Shown here piece after piece: positions 43,736 through 56,597 of a DNA stretch of 64,000 nt. The DNA comes from Saussurea involucrata (taxonomy: Eukaryota; Streptophyta; Magnoliopsida; Asterales; Asteraceae): assembly GCA_033807775.1 (NCBI GenBank), contig CM066318.1, positions 83,544,379-83,608,378 of the forward strand. Reading direction: 5' to 3'. The notes below the pieces were generated by a model. That model searched no databases. It saw only the letters and a list, made by a program, of their open reading frames with translations, and was not told the origin of the DNA. Each line of letters starts with the position of its first letter. The first letter of the stretch is position 1. The translations under genes were made by a program, and so were the position numbers.

Positions 43736-46700
43736 ATGGCTTCCACTGGAAACTCACCGGCGACATCCCCTACTCATTCTGAGCACTCACAACAACAAAC
43801 CAGAAACACAAATCCAGAACAAGAACAAGGTGAATCTGTTGACTTCACTCCCACCACTCACATGCAGTTCTTCATCGAAAATAATCATTTCGAGAACTCA
43901 TTACCTCTAAAACCCAATAATTACTTCCTTGTGCCCTCAAGAACAGCCTTTGGGGAAGCACATGCCATATTACCGAATATCCTTGAAAACCACCCATTGA
44001 ACACCCTCTTAACCAAGAATATCACTTGCCTCCCTGCCAGATACATGAACCAGTTCTGGCAGAGCTGCTATTATGATACATAATCAAGGGAAGTCAGAGG
44101 TTGGGTCTCAAAACCTGATAAGTCTGAAAAGATCGAGCTCAAATTTAACAGAACCATGCTTTCTTTAGAATTCAATCTGCCCACCAGAGGGTTTCTAGGG
44201 ATTAAGGAATATGCAGAGATCCCCTCTGATAAAGAACTCTGCGACTTTGCAGAGATGTTAGGTTATAATACCCACCTAACAAAGAGGAATGACTTCGGAA
44301 GAAACCGATTCCCACCTCTGTGGAATACCTTATTCTCGATCCTTAACAGATGCCTCACAGGCAAAGTGCGGAGTCCAGATCAAACCTCCCACCAAATCCT
44401 TGCAATAATGTATGAGGTTTAATATGACTTACCCCTTGACTTCGTAGCTCTGATGATGCAAGAGCTGGTGAATACAATTGATCGACGCATCTCAATGCAG
44501 AAGGCAAAGGGTCCGAATGTCCTAGATCTCCCTGCTCTGCAGTTCCAGAGGACTATCGGAGTCATTCTGGAACCTCTACTACGAATCAACAAATAGCCAA
44601 TGGAAGGGCTAGTAGTCAAGACTTACCCCTTAGGTAGAATGGCTACCACAAAACACGCAGAGGGGTATGCGATCTGCAGACCTCTACCCGCCAGACTTCT
44701 GTCATTTGCCAACGATGAACAACTTAGGCTAGAGTGTATATGCGCTCACAGGACTCCAGAACCGAGTCCTGCTACACCCCCGCGTTTAGGAGTCCCTCTA
44801 GGAACCATAGTGGTAGAAAGGATGAGCCCAGAGGAGCACGCAGAGACTGTGGCCAAGCATGAGCAAAAACTGGCAAAGATCAAACTACAGAGGAAGAAGA
44901 TGATCTCCTCTGCGTCCAAAACAAAGGAAGCCACACCCACCAAACAGAAAAAGGCTCCCAGAGCAAAGAAACCTACAGAGGGAACCTCTTCAAGTGCTGC
45001 ACAGGTCACCCAACCCCCACCAGAAACGGTCGTAGCATCCTCTGCTCCTCCTCCACCCAATGAGAAAAAGAAACGCAGGTTAAAAACATCAGAGGAAGGA
45101 GCCCCAAAACCTAAGAGGAAGAAAACCATAAAACCCACAACTCCTCTGCAAACCATCGCCGAAGAAACCATAGCAGAGGAAGTTGCACTTGAACAACCTC
45201 TGCCCTCCCCCACTCCTATACATTATGCGGACCAAGGTGATTTCTCAGCCTTCCTCGAACAACACGAGTTTGTGGACACCTTGGACACCTCTGGATGGAC
45301 TGCAGAGTCACATCCAATGTTCTCCACAGAACCTCCAGTGCTTACCTCTGACCAAGCCCAAGCGGACACCTCTGTACAAGAGGTTGAACATGTCGCAGAA
45401 CAACATGGTGACCAGTTTCCCTCCCCTCCAAGCTATGATCCAGAACTACAAAACACAGAGGAGGTGATCGAAACTAAAGATACCTGGGTAGAAGTTCAAT
45501 CTTGGTTAGAATTCCCCATTTTAGGATGTTTGACAGAGGCGGAAGCTTCAAAAGACAAACCAACGGTCATCATCTCAGAGGTGGATTCTGATGCAGAGGA
45601 AGGTGACAGAACAAAAGACGGACCTCTGCACCCAGATCTACGACACTTACCTACTTTCCATCCCATCTACGCCTCACTTGTACAAGATGCAAGTAATATG
45701 ACAGAAGCCGAAGGCACTGGCGTAGAAGTAGCAACAGAGGGTGAAGCCCAACAAGATGCCGTAGATGGAAGAGGCACACAACCCCAACCACATTTCTAAC
45801 ACCGCCAGTCTAGTGGCAGAGGGTGTCATTGAAAAAGAGCCGTACAGCTCGATCCTAACCCCAGCAAACCGGACAGAGGAACTTCTTTCCACCTTTGTGC
45901 TAGTTATAACCGGGGAAACCATTCCAAGGGAGTCCTCTCCAAAGGACTTACCTTTAGTAAGTGATCAATTGCCCCAGATCACACCAGAAATCCCCACAGA
46001 GGAATTCGTTTCCTCTGACACGCACACACTCATAGGTCCCAACAGCTCTTCGGAGGAGCTTAGAAAACACAAAGACGAAGGGACTCTAGACAAGTCCCCA
46101 ATTTAACTTAAGGATACTCTTGTACCCACCTCTGGAGTAGATCAAGACAATGTGCTTAACAGAACCTCTATAGAGTCTGAGGCTCAAAAAGCCTCTGCTC
46201 AAGGATTAGAGGGAAATCCTTCCACACTCAACATCAAAACAGGGGTGACAGAAGGTGTCCCAGGAACAGGGACTCACTCTGGGGATGAATGTGTTCCCCC
46301 AGAGGTTACACTTAGTCCACATGTCTCAATGGATGAGTTCCAAACCCTTGTCACCTCTGTGGACAACACGTTGAAAGGGTTGAAAAGCTCTTTTGACTCT
46401 TTTGCAGATACCACTACAAGGGCCATAACCGAACTGACCACAAAGTGGACAACCTGTCCACAGAGGTGAAAACTGCCATGGCCAAAGTGAAACTTGCTGC
46501 AACAACCTCTGCGACAACTGCACCGACCTCCACCTCTGCTCTGGAAGCTTCTTACAAGTCTCTCGAAACAACTAAAGAAGGAAAGAAAAGCCAACAAGAA
46601 CCTCCCTCAAGCCTCTGCAACCTCCATTACCATTGGCGACCTTCAGAAGGCCCTTGATAAAGTACAAGAGCATACACTCGATCAAACCAAAGCTCTGAAA

Positions 46701-48657
46701 CTTACAGACTATATCACCAGGGCACATATCACAGATTTGGGTCAAGGTGTGTTGAACGAAATGACCGACTTCATCAATTCCTTTACAACCGCCAATGCCA
46801 ACTATGTTAAGGACTTTCAGAGGAGCGTTGGCAAACTTCGATTCAACTCAGAGGCAGAGGTCGCCTACCTTCTTGGCATCTGCGATGACCTATTCGCCAA
46901 AATGCTTGGTGCAGGTGCCACTCCGCCAAAGAAGCAAACGTATACATGCAGAACAGAAGTGCTAAAGATAAGGGTCAGGATGACTCTGATGGATCATCAG
47001 GTCATCCTGAGGGGGAGAAACAGCGGAAAGAAAGAGCATCTACCAAAGGTTTACCGGCTCCGCCCCCTCTCAACGCAGAACCAATAAACCAAGCACCTCC
47101 ATCTGAAACCCAAGGAGGAACCCAACAGAAGACCACAGAGGCAACACCCACCTCTATGGAAACAACCTCTATACCTGTAGAAGATGTACCATCACCAACC
47201 CCCAAACAAACAAAACAAGTTCAAATCCTTACATCCTCTGATGAAGACCAACCACCTAAACCAACAGAAGACAAACTACCTTCCCCAACACCAAAAACAC
47301 CAGAAGAACCCAAATTACCATCCCCTACACCAGAAGCTACAACGACAAAACCTCCATCTCCCACACCCAAAACAACAGAACAACCCAAAATTAGAACCAA
47401 AGTCTTAGCTCACAAAAGGAAATATTTGAGCAAATCTACAGAAGCCTCACCAGCCAAACCACAAACCAAACCCACATCACCAATCAAGCCCTCAGAAGCA
47501 CAAGTGCCAAAACCAACAGAGGCAACCCCTACAAAACCTACAGAAGCACCTACTTCCAAGCCCTCACAAACTCTAAAGCTGAACCAACTGAGACAACCCA
47601 ATATCAACACGCAGAACAACCTAAAGCAAAAGACAAAGGAAAAGGGATAGTGACAGAGGAAACTAAGAAGAAGAAGCCAAAGCATCAACCAACAGAAAAA
47701 TTGATGAAAAGCGCTTTTTACGCCTATGTCACACCCAAACCCGAAGAAGAAGACTGGGCCTTCAACATTCAACCTCTGTCAACCAACCCTACCCTGGATC
47801 CAAAGGCAAAACCCACAGAGGATCGAGTGGCCCAAATCAAAAACCAAATAGATGCTCTATGCAGGCCCATGCCTCCACCTGTTGCTCCTCCACGACAAAT
47901 ATAAGAGGTGGTGTACAAGTACTTGTACATCAGAGCTATCAACGATCCTCTGCCACTATCCATCCTGAACCCTGAATTGCTTAAAGAGCTCGAAGATGTC
48001 TTCACCAGAACATCTGCAAAACCTGTCAACCAAGTCTACTCAACCTCTAAAATCGACAAAGTTATATACTGCAAGCTATCTAGCACAAGAGGCACTCAGA
48101 TCCACTACAACATCTACAAAGTCAAAAGGATGGACAGAACCGAGAATCAATTCTCAGATGCTGATCTGAGGAATCTAAGTCCCTATGACTTGCCGGATCT
48201 TCTGAGCTAGGCACGAAAGAACTACACCACCAGACTCGAAGTACATAGAGCATACAGGGTGATCAAAAAGGCTATGCGCGAAAGGCTTATACTATACAGT
48301 CTAAGTGACTTCCAGGTAGGACTCAACCTTGGAGTAAAACAAATCAGACTCCCACCACCAGAAGACGACTGCCCCTCCTCTGCCAGACCAAACTCTATTA
48401 TCACTTTCCCAAGGATTGGGTATGTCTATCAAGACCCTGCTGGAAAGTCAAGACTATTCCTAGAGGTTGATTGCCAGAAGTATGCGACAAGCTCTCTGAT
48501 AGAGTTCAGAGCCAATCTCATAGAGCACAGAGGAACTGAGTTCATGGATCAAGCACTAGCCGACAAATTGATAGAGGTTATCGACTCCGTCATCAACTTC
48601 AGAAACCTCTGCATCAAATTCTATCATGAACTCAAAAGTGGAGGAATCGACAACTAG
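43736..48657 (+). pseudogene. Third gene of element D (env-like position), broken
   Basis: The ATG is at 43736 after a TATA box and leader. The N-terminal domain (43850-44700) has YMNQFWQSCYYD, LWNTLFSILNRCLTGK, LDFVALMMQEL and KTYPLGRM, matching the pattern in element E (FWLPCVYD, VWNFFFAHVIHCLSRK, VDFAQYFFTEL). Basic Lys/Pro/Thr-rich sequence (KKKRRLKTS, KPKRKK), long acidic Pro/Thr/Glu repeats, a coiled coil (46320-46900), a Pro/Thr/Lys region (47100-47640) and a C-terminal domain with KVIYCKLSS and LSPYDLPDLL follow. TAA/TAG at 44081, 44420, 44594, 46104, 47902 and 48208 and frameshifts near 45780, 46440 and 46930 disable it. At about 1640 codons it is the longest of the three relatives. 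No membrane segment is evident. Confidence 0.8.
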
Positions 48658-48860
48658 AAATTCAACGATTTCCCAAATGCCAAAGTCTAATTTCCTCAAC
48701 CTTCCTCTGTTTACTTTTCATATCGTACAATGTAATCAAGTGTAAGTGCCTCTAGCATATCTTTATATGAAAGTAAACATTCAACAAAGGTCAATTACCT
48801 CTTGTCGTGTACTTAGCCTAGAAAACCATGCACTTTTTCAATTTTTTATTTTTCAATACT
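48658..48860 (+). other. 3' untranslated region of element D
   Basis: No frame. It includes ACAATGTAATCAAGTGTAAG and T-runs before the purine tract. Confidence 0.6.
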
Positions 48861-48870
48861 TAGGGGAGAT
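48861..48870 (+). promoter_or_regulatory. Polypurine tract of element D
   Basis: TAGGGGAGAT directly before the 3' LTR. Confidence 0.92.
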
Positions 48871-49582
48871 TGTTAGCTCCAAATTTTATGTTTAAAGAAG
48901 TATTGAAAAATAGGCTAAGTATAGCATCGACAGAGCCTCTGCCAAGACACCAAGAGAAGGTTCAAGTGAAGACTCAACAGAAGACGTTCACAGAGGACAA
49001 GGCCACAGAGCCTCTGTCATACTTCACAGAGCCTCTGTGGTATGAAGACTGAAGACTTAGAAGATTATTTGAAGATTAATATGAAGACGATCGTGCCTCT
49101 CACGTTTTCTGTTGTACGAAGATCCTCAAGATCATTCGTACAAGGCGTGCCCTGCCAACTCCACGTGTCAACCTCTGATGGGTTACAGCTTTAGCAGAAG
49201 ACGGCGCACTACATTAACGTTGCACCTGTAGCAGTCCCACGATCGTGTCTTTGTACCATTAGTACTTCTTGTTTCCCCTTTGTCCCCTATAGTCCTGTAT
49301 AAATAGAGGGCTCATATTGAGCTCTTCTATTAACCTTGCACAACACACATACCCATTAGAGCGGAATTCTTGTTATACTTTCGGTGTTCTCGGTGTTCTT
49401 GGCTTATCAATATATACAGTGAATCATTGGGTTAAATACTTGTGTTATTTCTACTTCACGTATTTGATATTTTGTGTTTTTCTACCATAGAACATCTTGT
49501 AGTTCGTTAAAACGCTTCCGCACCCTTATTTGTTTGAACTATTAGATATAAATATCATTGTTGAGTAAAATAGGGAACAACA
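48871..49582 (+). mobile_element. 3' LTR of element D
   Basis: 712 bp, uninterrupted, against 709 bp for the reassembled 5' LTR. ACAGAGCCTCTGT at 49005-49017 and 49026-49038; TATA box at 49298-49305. It shows the empty site for element E at 48920. Confidence 0.94.
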
Positions 49583-49587
49583 GTTAT
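49583..49587. repeat. Target-site duplication of element D, right
   Basis: GTTAT, partner of 14751-14755. Confidence 0.9.
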
Positions 49588-50102
49588 ATCGAGAGAATAC
49601 CTTTTAACAAAGAGAATTTGTGTTGCCGTATATTTTGAGAACGCCACTCCCATTATTCCTTTAACTTGGTTTCTGCTCAGAGATGAGATTATTTATAGCT
49701 ACTGGAATAATGGGATGGTGAGAGTCCGAGAGGAACGTGTCTTGAAATAGTTAATAAAACTCATTTCTGTCACTGTTATGATGTAGCATTGTTGTAGCAT
49801 TAGTCTGCTGGAATTTGGTTTAACATAACATCACAAGTCTTACACCCTTGCTTCTCGTTTATTCTCGTTTACTTAGTTCTGTGATAATCATCAACCAAAC
49901 AATCAAAATATTTTCTTCCAAATCGCCATCTGAAATCACGTGTTTCGTTATACTCTTTAAGTACTTTTAACTTCAATCTCTGTGGGACGATACTTGGTAT
50001 CCTTGCCATTTTATTACTTGAAAGACGACATTAGATCTCATTATATACGTGCTCTGAGATTTAATTAGCACATGTCTGTAGGTGTATTCAAAGCACTTAT
50101 CA
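49588..50102 (+). mobile_element. 5' LTR of element C, second part
   Basis: The LTR resumes after element D and ends AAAGCACTTATCA, mirror of its start. Total LTR about 1.8 kb, in the Athila range. Confidence 0.85.
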
Positions 50103-50108
50103 AGTTTT

Positions 50109-50126
50109 TGGCGCCGTTGCCGGGGA
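50109..50126 (+). promoter_or_regulatory. Primer-binding site of element C
   Basis: TGGCGCCGTTGCCGGGGA, the Athila-type site attributed to Asp tRNA. Confidence 0.92.
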
Positions 50127-50218
50127 TTGGTAAGCTAAAAGTCTATAAAAGTATTTTAAAAGATTTGATTTTTCTAACACTGTTTGGGAATTTTTAAAGA
50201 TTTTTTTGAAAGTGGTGT

Positions 50219-52055
50219 ATGCCAAGATTACCACGTGGAGAACTTTTCGAGTTAGATCCGAATATTGAGAGAACTCTTCGTCAACGAAGAAGAATTCAAA
50301 GAACATCAAACTCTCTCAATATGGACGGACTTCACCCGGTTTCGAAAATATACCACCAAGACCACCACTTTTAGAAAATCCCGTTCGGCCACCTTTGGAA
50401 AATCCAATGAGACCACCTTTAGAAAATCCAATTCGGCCTCCGCCAATCTTTGTAAATAATCCTCCAAGTTTTGGTAATCCACCATTTCATCCATTTCAAC
50501 CAAATCCACCACCTAACGGTGAGGATGAAAATGATGCGGGGTCTGTTGGTAATATTTAACCACTTAACATCATTGATCTTGCAAACTTGAAAGATGGAAG
50601 AATTATGGACAATGCAATCCCTAATTTTGAGCAATTATATTCAGGGATTGTTAGGCCACAATTAGATACATTACATTTTAAACCAAAACCCATCATGTTT
50701 CATATGTTGCAAGCCAATGGTCAATTTGCCGGATTACCATCAGAGGATCCCCATTCCCATTTAAAATCTTTTATGGAGATCACCGATGTTTTTCTAATCC
50801 CTGAAGTATCTCCCGAAGCCTTAAGGCTCACTTTATTTCCATTTTCTCTAAGGGATAAGGCAAGAGTATGGTTTAACTCATTAGCACCAGGTTCTGTACC
50901 ATCTTGGAGTGATATGGCTAAAAATATTTTACGAAAATATTTTCCACCTACCCGGAATGCTATGTCCAGAAATAAAATTTGCATGTTTAAACAAATGGAC
51001 GATGAAGCAATTCCCGATGCATGGAAAGGTTTAAAGAATTATTAAGAAAATGCCTTCACCATGGCATTCCCTACTGTATTCAACTCAAGACGTTTTACGA
51101 TGGACTTGATTCCAATGCAAAACAAATTCTCGATGCGACTTCAGGAGGGTCCTTTACCTTTAATACCTACAACACCGGGCATGAAATTCTTGAAAAGATT
51201 TCAGCAAACAATGGACAATGGGATGATCCAAAGGCTCTAACTCAAACTCAAAAGAAGACTGCCGGGTTACATGAGGTAGATGCATATACTGCATTGACAG
51301 CTCAACTTGCTTCCATGACTAATATGCTTAAAAACATCACTTCCGGTCAAGGAGCACAACCATTTGTCACTAAACCTCATGCACCTGTCCTTTCTATGCA
51401 ATGTGTATGTTGTGGTGAGGAACATTCTTATGAACATTGTCCTCATAATTCTGAATCAGTAAACTATGTTCAAAATAGACCTAATCCTCACTCCAACACA
51501 TACAATGCCAGTTAGAAGCAGCACCCAAACTTCTCTTGGACTAGTCCGTGTTTAAATCCACCTGTACAAAAACCACAAGGGAACTCTAATTTTCAAAATC
51601 AAGCAGGTAGTTCCCAAAACCATTACAAAGGAAATTTTCAAAACAATCATCATCAGAATAATCGCCATCAAGGTTTTCAAAGCACACCACCTTTTCAAAA
51701 CCAAAATCATGCACCTCCACATGATGACTCAAATCTTTCTTTAGAAGCAATCATGAAAGGGTTTATGACCCAAACCCAGGCTTCAATCAGAAATCTAGAG
51801 ACTCAAGTCAGCCAACTTTCTCTAAATCAAAGTAGTAGGGCCTCAGGTACTTTACCTAGTAACACGGAAATCCCAAAGGCCCCAGGAAAGGAACATGTGA
51901 AAGTTGTAACTCTTAGGAGTGGGAAGGAATTACCTGAAGCTGTGGAAAAGGAATTTGGCCCTCTAACAAAAACAGATTCTGATAAATTGACCAAAGCCAC
52001 TCCAAAACTAGAGATTCAAGTTATTCCTAAACCACCAAGTAAAAAAGAAGACTAA
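50219..52055 (+). pseudogene. gag: Gag of element C (Athila), broken
   Basis: Starts MPRLPRGELFELDPNIE at 50219. After a frameshift near 50375 comes a Pro-rich stretch of 24 bp repeats (RPPLENP type). The gag core follows (LEDPHSHLKSF-like SEDPHSHLKSF, FPFSLRDKARVW, FPPTRNAMSRNKI), interrupted by a shift near 51025 and resumed as LLRKCLHHGIPYCIQL. A cysteine cluster CVCCGEEHSYEHC lies near 51405-51445, with a TAG at 51513 and Asn/Gln-rich sequence after it. The end is helical and Lys-rich. Protein order and motifs are those of Athila gag; this copy is inactive. Confidence 0.85.
50358..50440. repeat. 24-bp proline-coding repeats in the gag of element C
   Basis: About three units of GGCCACCTTTGGAAAATCCA type, encoding RPPLENP(I/V/M). 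Confidence 0.75.
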
Positions 52056-55000
52056 GACCCTAAGATCACAAGTTCAAGCCCACCATTGACTGAACCCAAG
52101 ACCAAAAGCATATTGGAACCATCTTGCTCAAAACAATTAAACAAAGTTGTCATCAAACCAGTTCCCCCTTATATCCCTTATCCCCAAAGGTTAAGGAATG
52201 AGAAGGAGGAATTGCAATTTAAAAAGTTTTTGGATGTTTTCAAACAATTGGACATCAACATACCTCTTGTTGAAGCAATTGAGCAGATGCCCAACTATGC
52301 CAAGTTCCTTAAGGACATTTTGAGTAAGAAAAAGAAGTTGACTGAGTATGAGACTGTTGCCCTAACTGAAGGTTGCAGTGCTCTGTTTTCCAACAAAATA
52401 CCCCCTAAGCAAAAAGACCCGGGAAGTTTTACTATTCCTTGTTCCATAGGTGGGAAAGAAGTTGGATAAGCTTTGTTTGATTTAGGTGCCAGTGTCAATC
52501 TCATGCCTCTGTCAATTTTCAAAAGCTTAGGCTTAGGAGAGACCATACTTACCACAGTCACACTCATCTTAGCAGATAAAACCATTGCCTATCCAAAGGG
52601 TAAGATTGAAGATGTTTTGGTCCAGGTTGATAAATTAATTTTTCCGGCTGATTTTATCATTTTAGACTTCGAGGCTGACAAGGATATTCCTATTTTGTTA
52701 GGAAGACCTTTCTTATCCACTGGTAGAACTTTGATAGATGTCCAGAAAGGATAGTTGACCATGAGACTTCAAGACCAAAAAGTCACATTCAATGTTTTCA
52801 ATTCCTTAAAGTACCTTAGTGATATGGAAGATTGTTCAAGCCTAAGTACCATTGAGTCATTGTGTTATGAAGAGGGATTCAAACAGACCTGTAGGATGGA
52901 AGAGGAGGATGAGGAAGACCTGACCTTAGGAGAAGAGGATGATGATAGGGACTCTGCCTTGAGAAAAGAAGAGATTGTCCCTTTGGTTGCTGCAACATTT
53001 GAGCTGTTGGAAAATAGTGAGAAAAAATCAGCTATTCCTTCCATAGTCTCACCACCTGACCTGGAGTTGAAACAACTCCCAACCCATTTGAAGTATGCCT
53101 TTTTAGGAGAAGAAGACAAATTTCCTATCAATATATCATCTACCCTAGAATTGCATCAGGAAAAGAAGTTAGTGGATATGTTGAAGTTGCACACCAAAGC
53201 CATAGGATGGACCATTGCTGGCCTTAGGGGGATTAGTCCTTCCATTTTGTCAACATAAGATCATCTTAGAAGAAAAGAACTTCAACGCCATAGAACCTCA
53301 AAGAAGGCTGAACCCTGTCATGAAAGAGGTAGTGAAAAAGGAAATTTTAAAATGGTTAGATGGAGGAATTATTTTCCCAATAGCCAGTAGTTCTTGGGTT
53401 AGTCCAGTCCAATGTGTTCCAAAGAAGGGAGGGATCACTGTCATTTCCAATGACAAGAACGAACTCATCCCAACTAGAATAGTCTCCGGATGGAGAATTT
53501 GCATGGACTACCGTAGACTAAACAATGCTACTCAAAAAGACCATTTTCCTTTACCTTTTGTTGATCAAATGTTGGACAGGTTGGCTGGAAAATAGTTTTA
53601 CTGCTTCTTGGATGGATACTCAGGATACAATCAGATAGCCATAACACCGAAAGACCAAGAGAAGACTACTTTCACTTGTCCTTTTGGCACTTTTGCCTTT
53701 AAGATAATTCCTTTTGGACTTTGCATTGCACCTGCTACTTTCCAAAGATGCACGATGTCCATATTTTCTGACATGCTTGAAACATCCATTGAAATATTTA
53801 TGGATGATTTTTCTGTTTATGGTTCATCTTTTGATCATTGTTTGGAAAAATTAAAACAAAGTCTTAAAAGGTTTGAAGAAACTGACTTGGTCCTTAACTG
53901 GGAAAAATGCCATTTCATGGTTAAGGAAGGAATTGTCCTTGATCATTTAATTTCTAAAAGCGGAGTTGAGGTAGATAAAGCTAAACTTGAAGTAATTGAA
54001 AAACTACCTGAACCAACCAATGTTAAAGGAATAAGAAGCTTTCTTGGTCATGCTGGTTTTTATAGTCGTTTCATAAAAGACTTTTCAAAGATTTCAAAAC
54101 CTTTGTCTATTATTACAGCAAGACCAAAAATTTGATTTCAATGAGGATTGTAGAAAAGCATTCCTTACTTTGAAGAAAGCTTTGGTGACTGCTTCAGTGA
54201 TTGTTGTTCATGAATGGGACAAATCTTTTGAAATCATGTGTGATGCAAGTGATTGGGCTGTTGGTGCAGTTTTGGGTCAAAGAAAAGGAAAGATTTTCAT
54301 TCCATCTACTATGCAAGCAAAACCCTAAATGAAGCTCAAATAAATTACACAACAACTGAAAAGGAATTATTAGCAGTGCTTTTTGCATTTGAAAATTTTA
54401 GATCATATTTAATGGGAGCTAAAGTCATTGTTCACACTGACCATGCTGCTATTAAATATCTCATTTCAAAGAAAGATGCAAAACCAAGGCTAATAAGATG
54501 GGTTTTGTTATTGCAAGAGTTTGACCTAGATTTTGTTGATAGGAAGGGTGTGGAAAACCAAGTGGCTGATCATTTATCTAGGTTAGAAAAGCTTGTTGAA
54601 AGTAGGGAAGGAGAAGACATCATAGAGACCTTCCCTAATGAAAAGATTCTTATGGTGCAATCACAATTTCCATGGTTTGCTGACATAGCTAATTATTTGG
54701 CTTGTGGCATCAAACCTTCTGATTATACTCACCATATGCTGAAAAACTTTCTCCGTGATTGTAAATTCTACATATGAGATGATCCTTTTCTGTTTAAACT
54801 TGGTACAGATCAATTGTTGAGAAGATACATCCCAGAAACGGAAGTAGAAGCAATTCTACAGCATTGCCATCAGTCAGCTTATGGAGGATATTTTGGAGGC
54901 CAAAGAACAGCAGCTAAGGTTCTATAATCTGGTTTCTATTGGCCAACTCTCTTCAAAGATTCCCACAACTTTGCTCAAAGGTGTAATGAATGCCAGAGAA

Positions 55001-55957
55001 GTGGTTCCATTTCTCAAAGAAATGAAATGCCTTTGAATGGTATCTTGGAAGTTGAGTTGTTTGATGTTTGGGGAATTGATTTCAGGGACCATTTCCCCCA
55101 TCAAACAACTGCCAATACATTCATGTTGCTGTTGATTATGTATCCAAATGGGTGGAAGCAATGGCATGTGTTTCAAATGATGCAAAACCTGTTGTTAAGT
55201 TTTTACAAAAACAAATTTTTACAAGGTTTGGTACCCCCGTGCACTAATTAGTGATGAGGGTAACCATTTTATAAACAATTTGTTGAGTAAAGTTCTTGAA
55301 AAATACAATGTGAAACATAGAGTTGCCACTGCTTATCACCCACAAACAAATGGTTTAGCGGAACTCTGAAACAGGGAAATTAAAGGGATTTTAGAAAAGG
55401 TTGTCAAGCCAAATAGAAAAGACTGGGCTTTCAAATTAGATGATGCTTTATGGGCATACAGGACTGCTTTCAAAACACCTTTAGGTATGTCCCCATATAA
55501 GTTGGTCTTTGGAAAGGCTTGTCACCTCCCTTTAGAGTTAGAACACAAAGCATACTGGGCTATAAAGGAGTTGAACATGAACTTAGATGAAGCTGGCAAC
55601 AAAAGAAAGTTGCAACTCTGTGAACTAGAAGAGCATAGAAACATGTCCTATGAGAATGCCAAGCTCTATAAAGAGAAAAACAAGAAATGGCATGACAATA
55701 GAATCAGGTACAGAGAGTTGAAAGCAGGCCAGAAATGTCTTTTGTTCAATTCCAGGTTGAAATTGTTTCCGGGAAAACTTAAATCTACATGGTTAGGCCC
55801 ATTCATCATTCACAAGGTTTATCCATATGGGGCTGTAGACTTGGTGAATCTAGAGGACAATAGTGTGTTCAAAGTGAATGGACAGAGAGTAAAGTTATAC
55901 CATGATGCTGCAGCATCTCCACAGCAGTACCCTGTGAAGGTGATTTCTTTGTGCTAA
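52056..55957 (+). pseudogene. pol: Pol of element C (Athila): protease, RT, RNase H, integrase, broken
   Basis: Protease has FDLGASVNLMPLSIF (52475-52520) and ILLGRPFL. RT spans about 53290-54110 with CMDYRRLN, FPLPFVDQML, FMDDFSVYG (the Y/F-x-D-D box) and FLGHAGFY. RNase H (54130-54600) has CDASDWAVGAVLGQ, TEKELLAV, HTDHAA and VADHLSR. Integrase (54780-55940) has the H-H-C-C knuckle (HCHQSAYGG...CNECQRSG), WGIDF, ISDEGNHF and HPQTNGLAE, then the Athila tail (SPYKLVFGKACHLP, WLGPFIIHKVYPYGA). Stops at 52468, 52752, 53593, 54775, 54924 and 55366 and frameshifts near 53225, 54115, 54300, 55090 and 55245 show long decay. Confidence 0.9.
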
Positions 55958-56597
55958 AAAACTTCAATCAAAGATGGGAACTATCTCAAAGTTCCAAAAA
56001 CCTTTGTAAATATTATTTCATACTCATTGCTATGTCTTTTAGATTAGATAAGTTTAATGTGTTTGCTAGTTTGTAGCATAGGAGAAGAAAATAGGACAAC
56101 TGGGGGATGATGGATCAATGTTGCAGCATCAGAACCCTAGAATTTTTTGGAAGCAAATCAGACGTATTTATAGAGGGGAAATATGGAATAGTAAATTCAG
56201 ATGGTATTTAAGGAGTATACAAGGATGGCATCAATATTTTTATTTTTAAAAAAGATACCATCCTATATCTTTTAAGGTTATGATGGCAAATCCTTAAAAA
56301 GTACCACTTTGGATGCTTCCTTGTACTCTCCTTAATCTTTACCCTTCGGATTTTCAAAGTACCCCCCATTTCTACAGCTGTAAAACATAGGTTATCCTCT
56401 CAATTAATCAGATAAGGACAACTTCCTTTTCAAACAATCTCCTCAACTTCTCTCTCTCTCTCTCTCTCTCGTCACTCAACCGTCCCTCTCTCTTCTCTCA
56501 CTCTCCCCTGTTTCTCTCTGCTTACTTACGAACCACCACCATCACCAAGAAAACCACCAAAAATCCTTGTTCAACCCATTCTTCATTCTCGATTCTT
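55958..56597 (+). other. Spacer before the downstream frame of element C
   Basis: No coding sequence. It contains GTTGCAGCATC (56113), AT-rich stretches with TTTTAAAAAAGATACC, then a CT-rich leader-like stretch directly before the ATG at 56598. Confidence 0.6.
56449..56470. repeat. CT microsatellite
   Basis: (CT)n of 22 bp in the leader-like region; such runs are common in plant 5' untranslated regions. Confidence 0.9.

Larger units (their letters stand above)
14756..49582 (+). mobile_element. Element D: SIRE/Maximus-like Ty1/copia retrotransposon carrying two nested insertions
   Basis: After removing element E (from its 5' LTR) and element G (from its interior) about 14.5 kb remain: LTR, Met-tRNA primer site, gag, gag extension, protease-integrase-RT-RNase H, spacer with a TATA box, a long third gene, purine tract and LTR. 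Both LTRs end in the same bases and the GTTAT duplication is exact. Comparing about 195 bp of the two LTRs by eye gave 8 differences, so the insertion is not recent. The genes carry several stops and frameshifts. The 13-base palindrome ACAGAGCCTCTGT and the hexamers CAGAGG/CCTCTG are scattered all through it. Confidence 0.93.
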
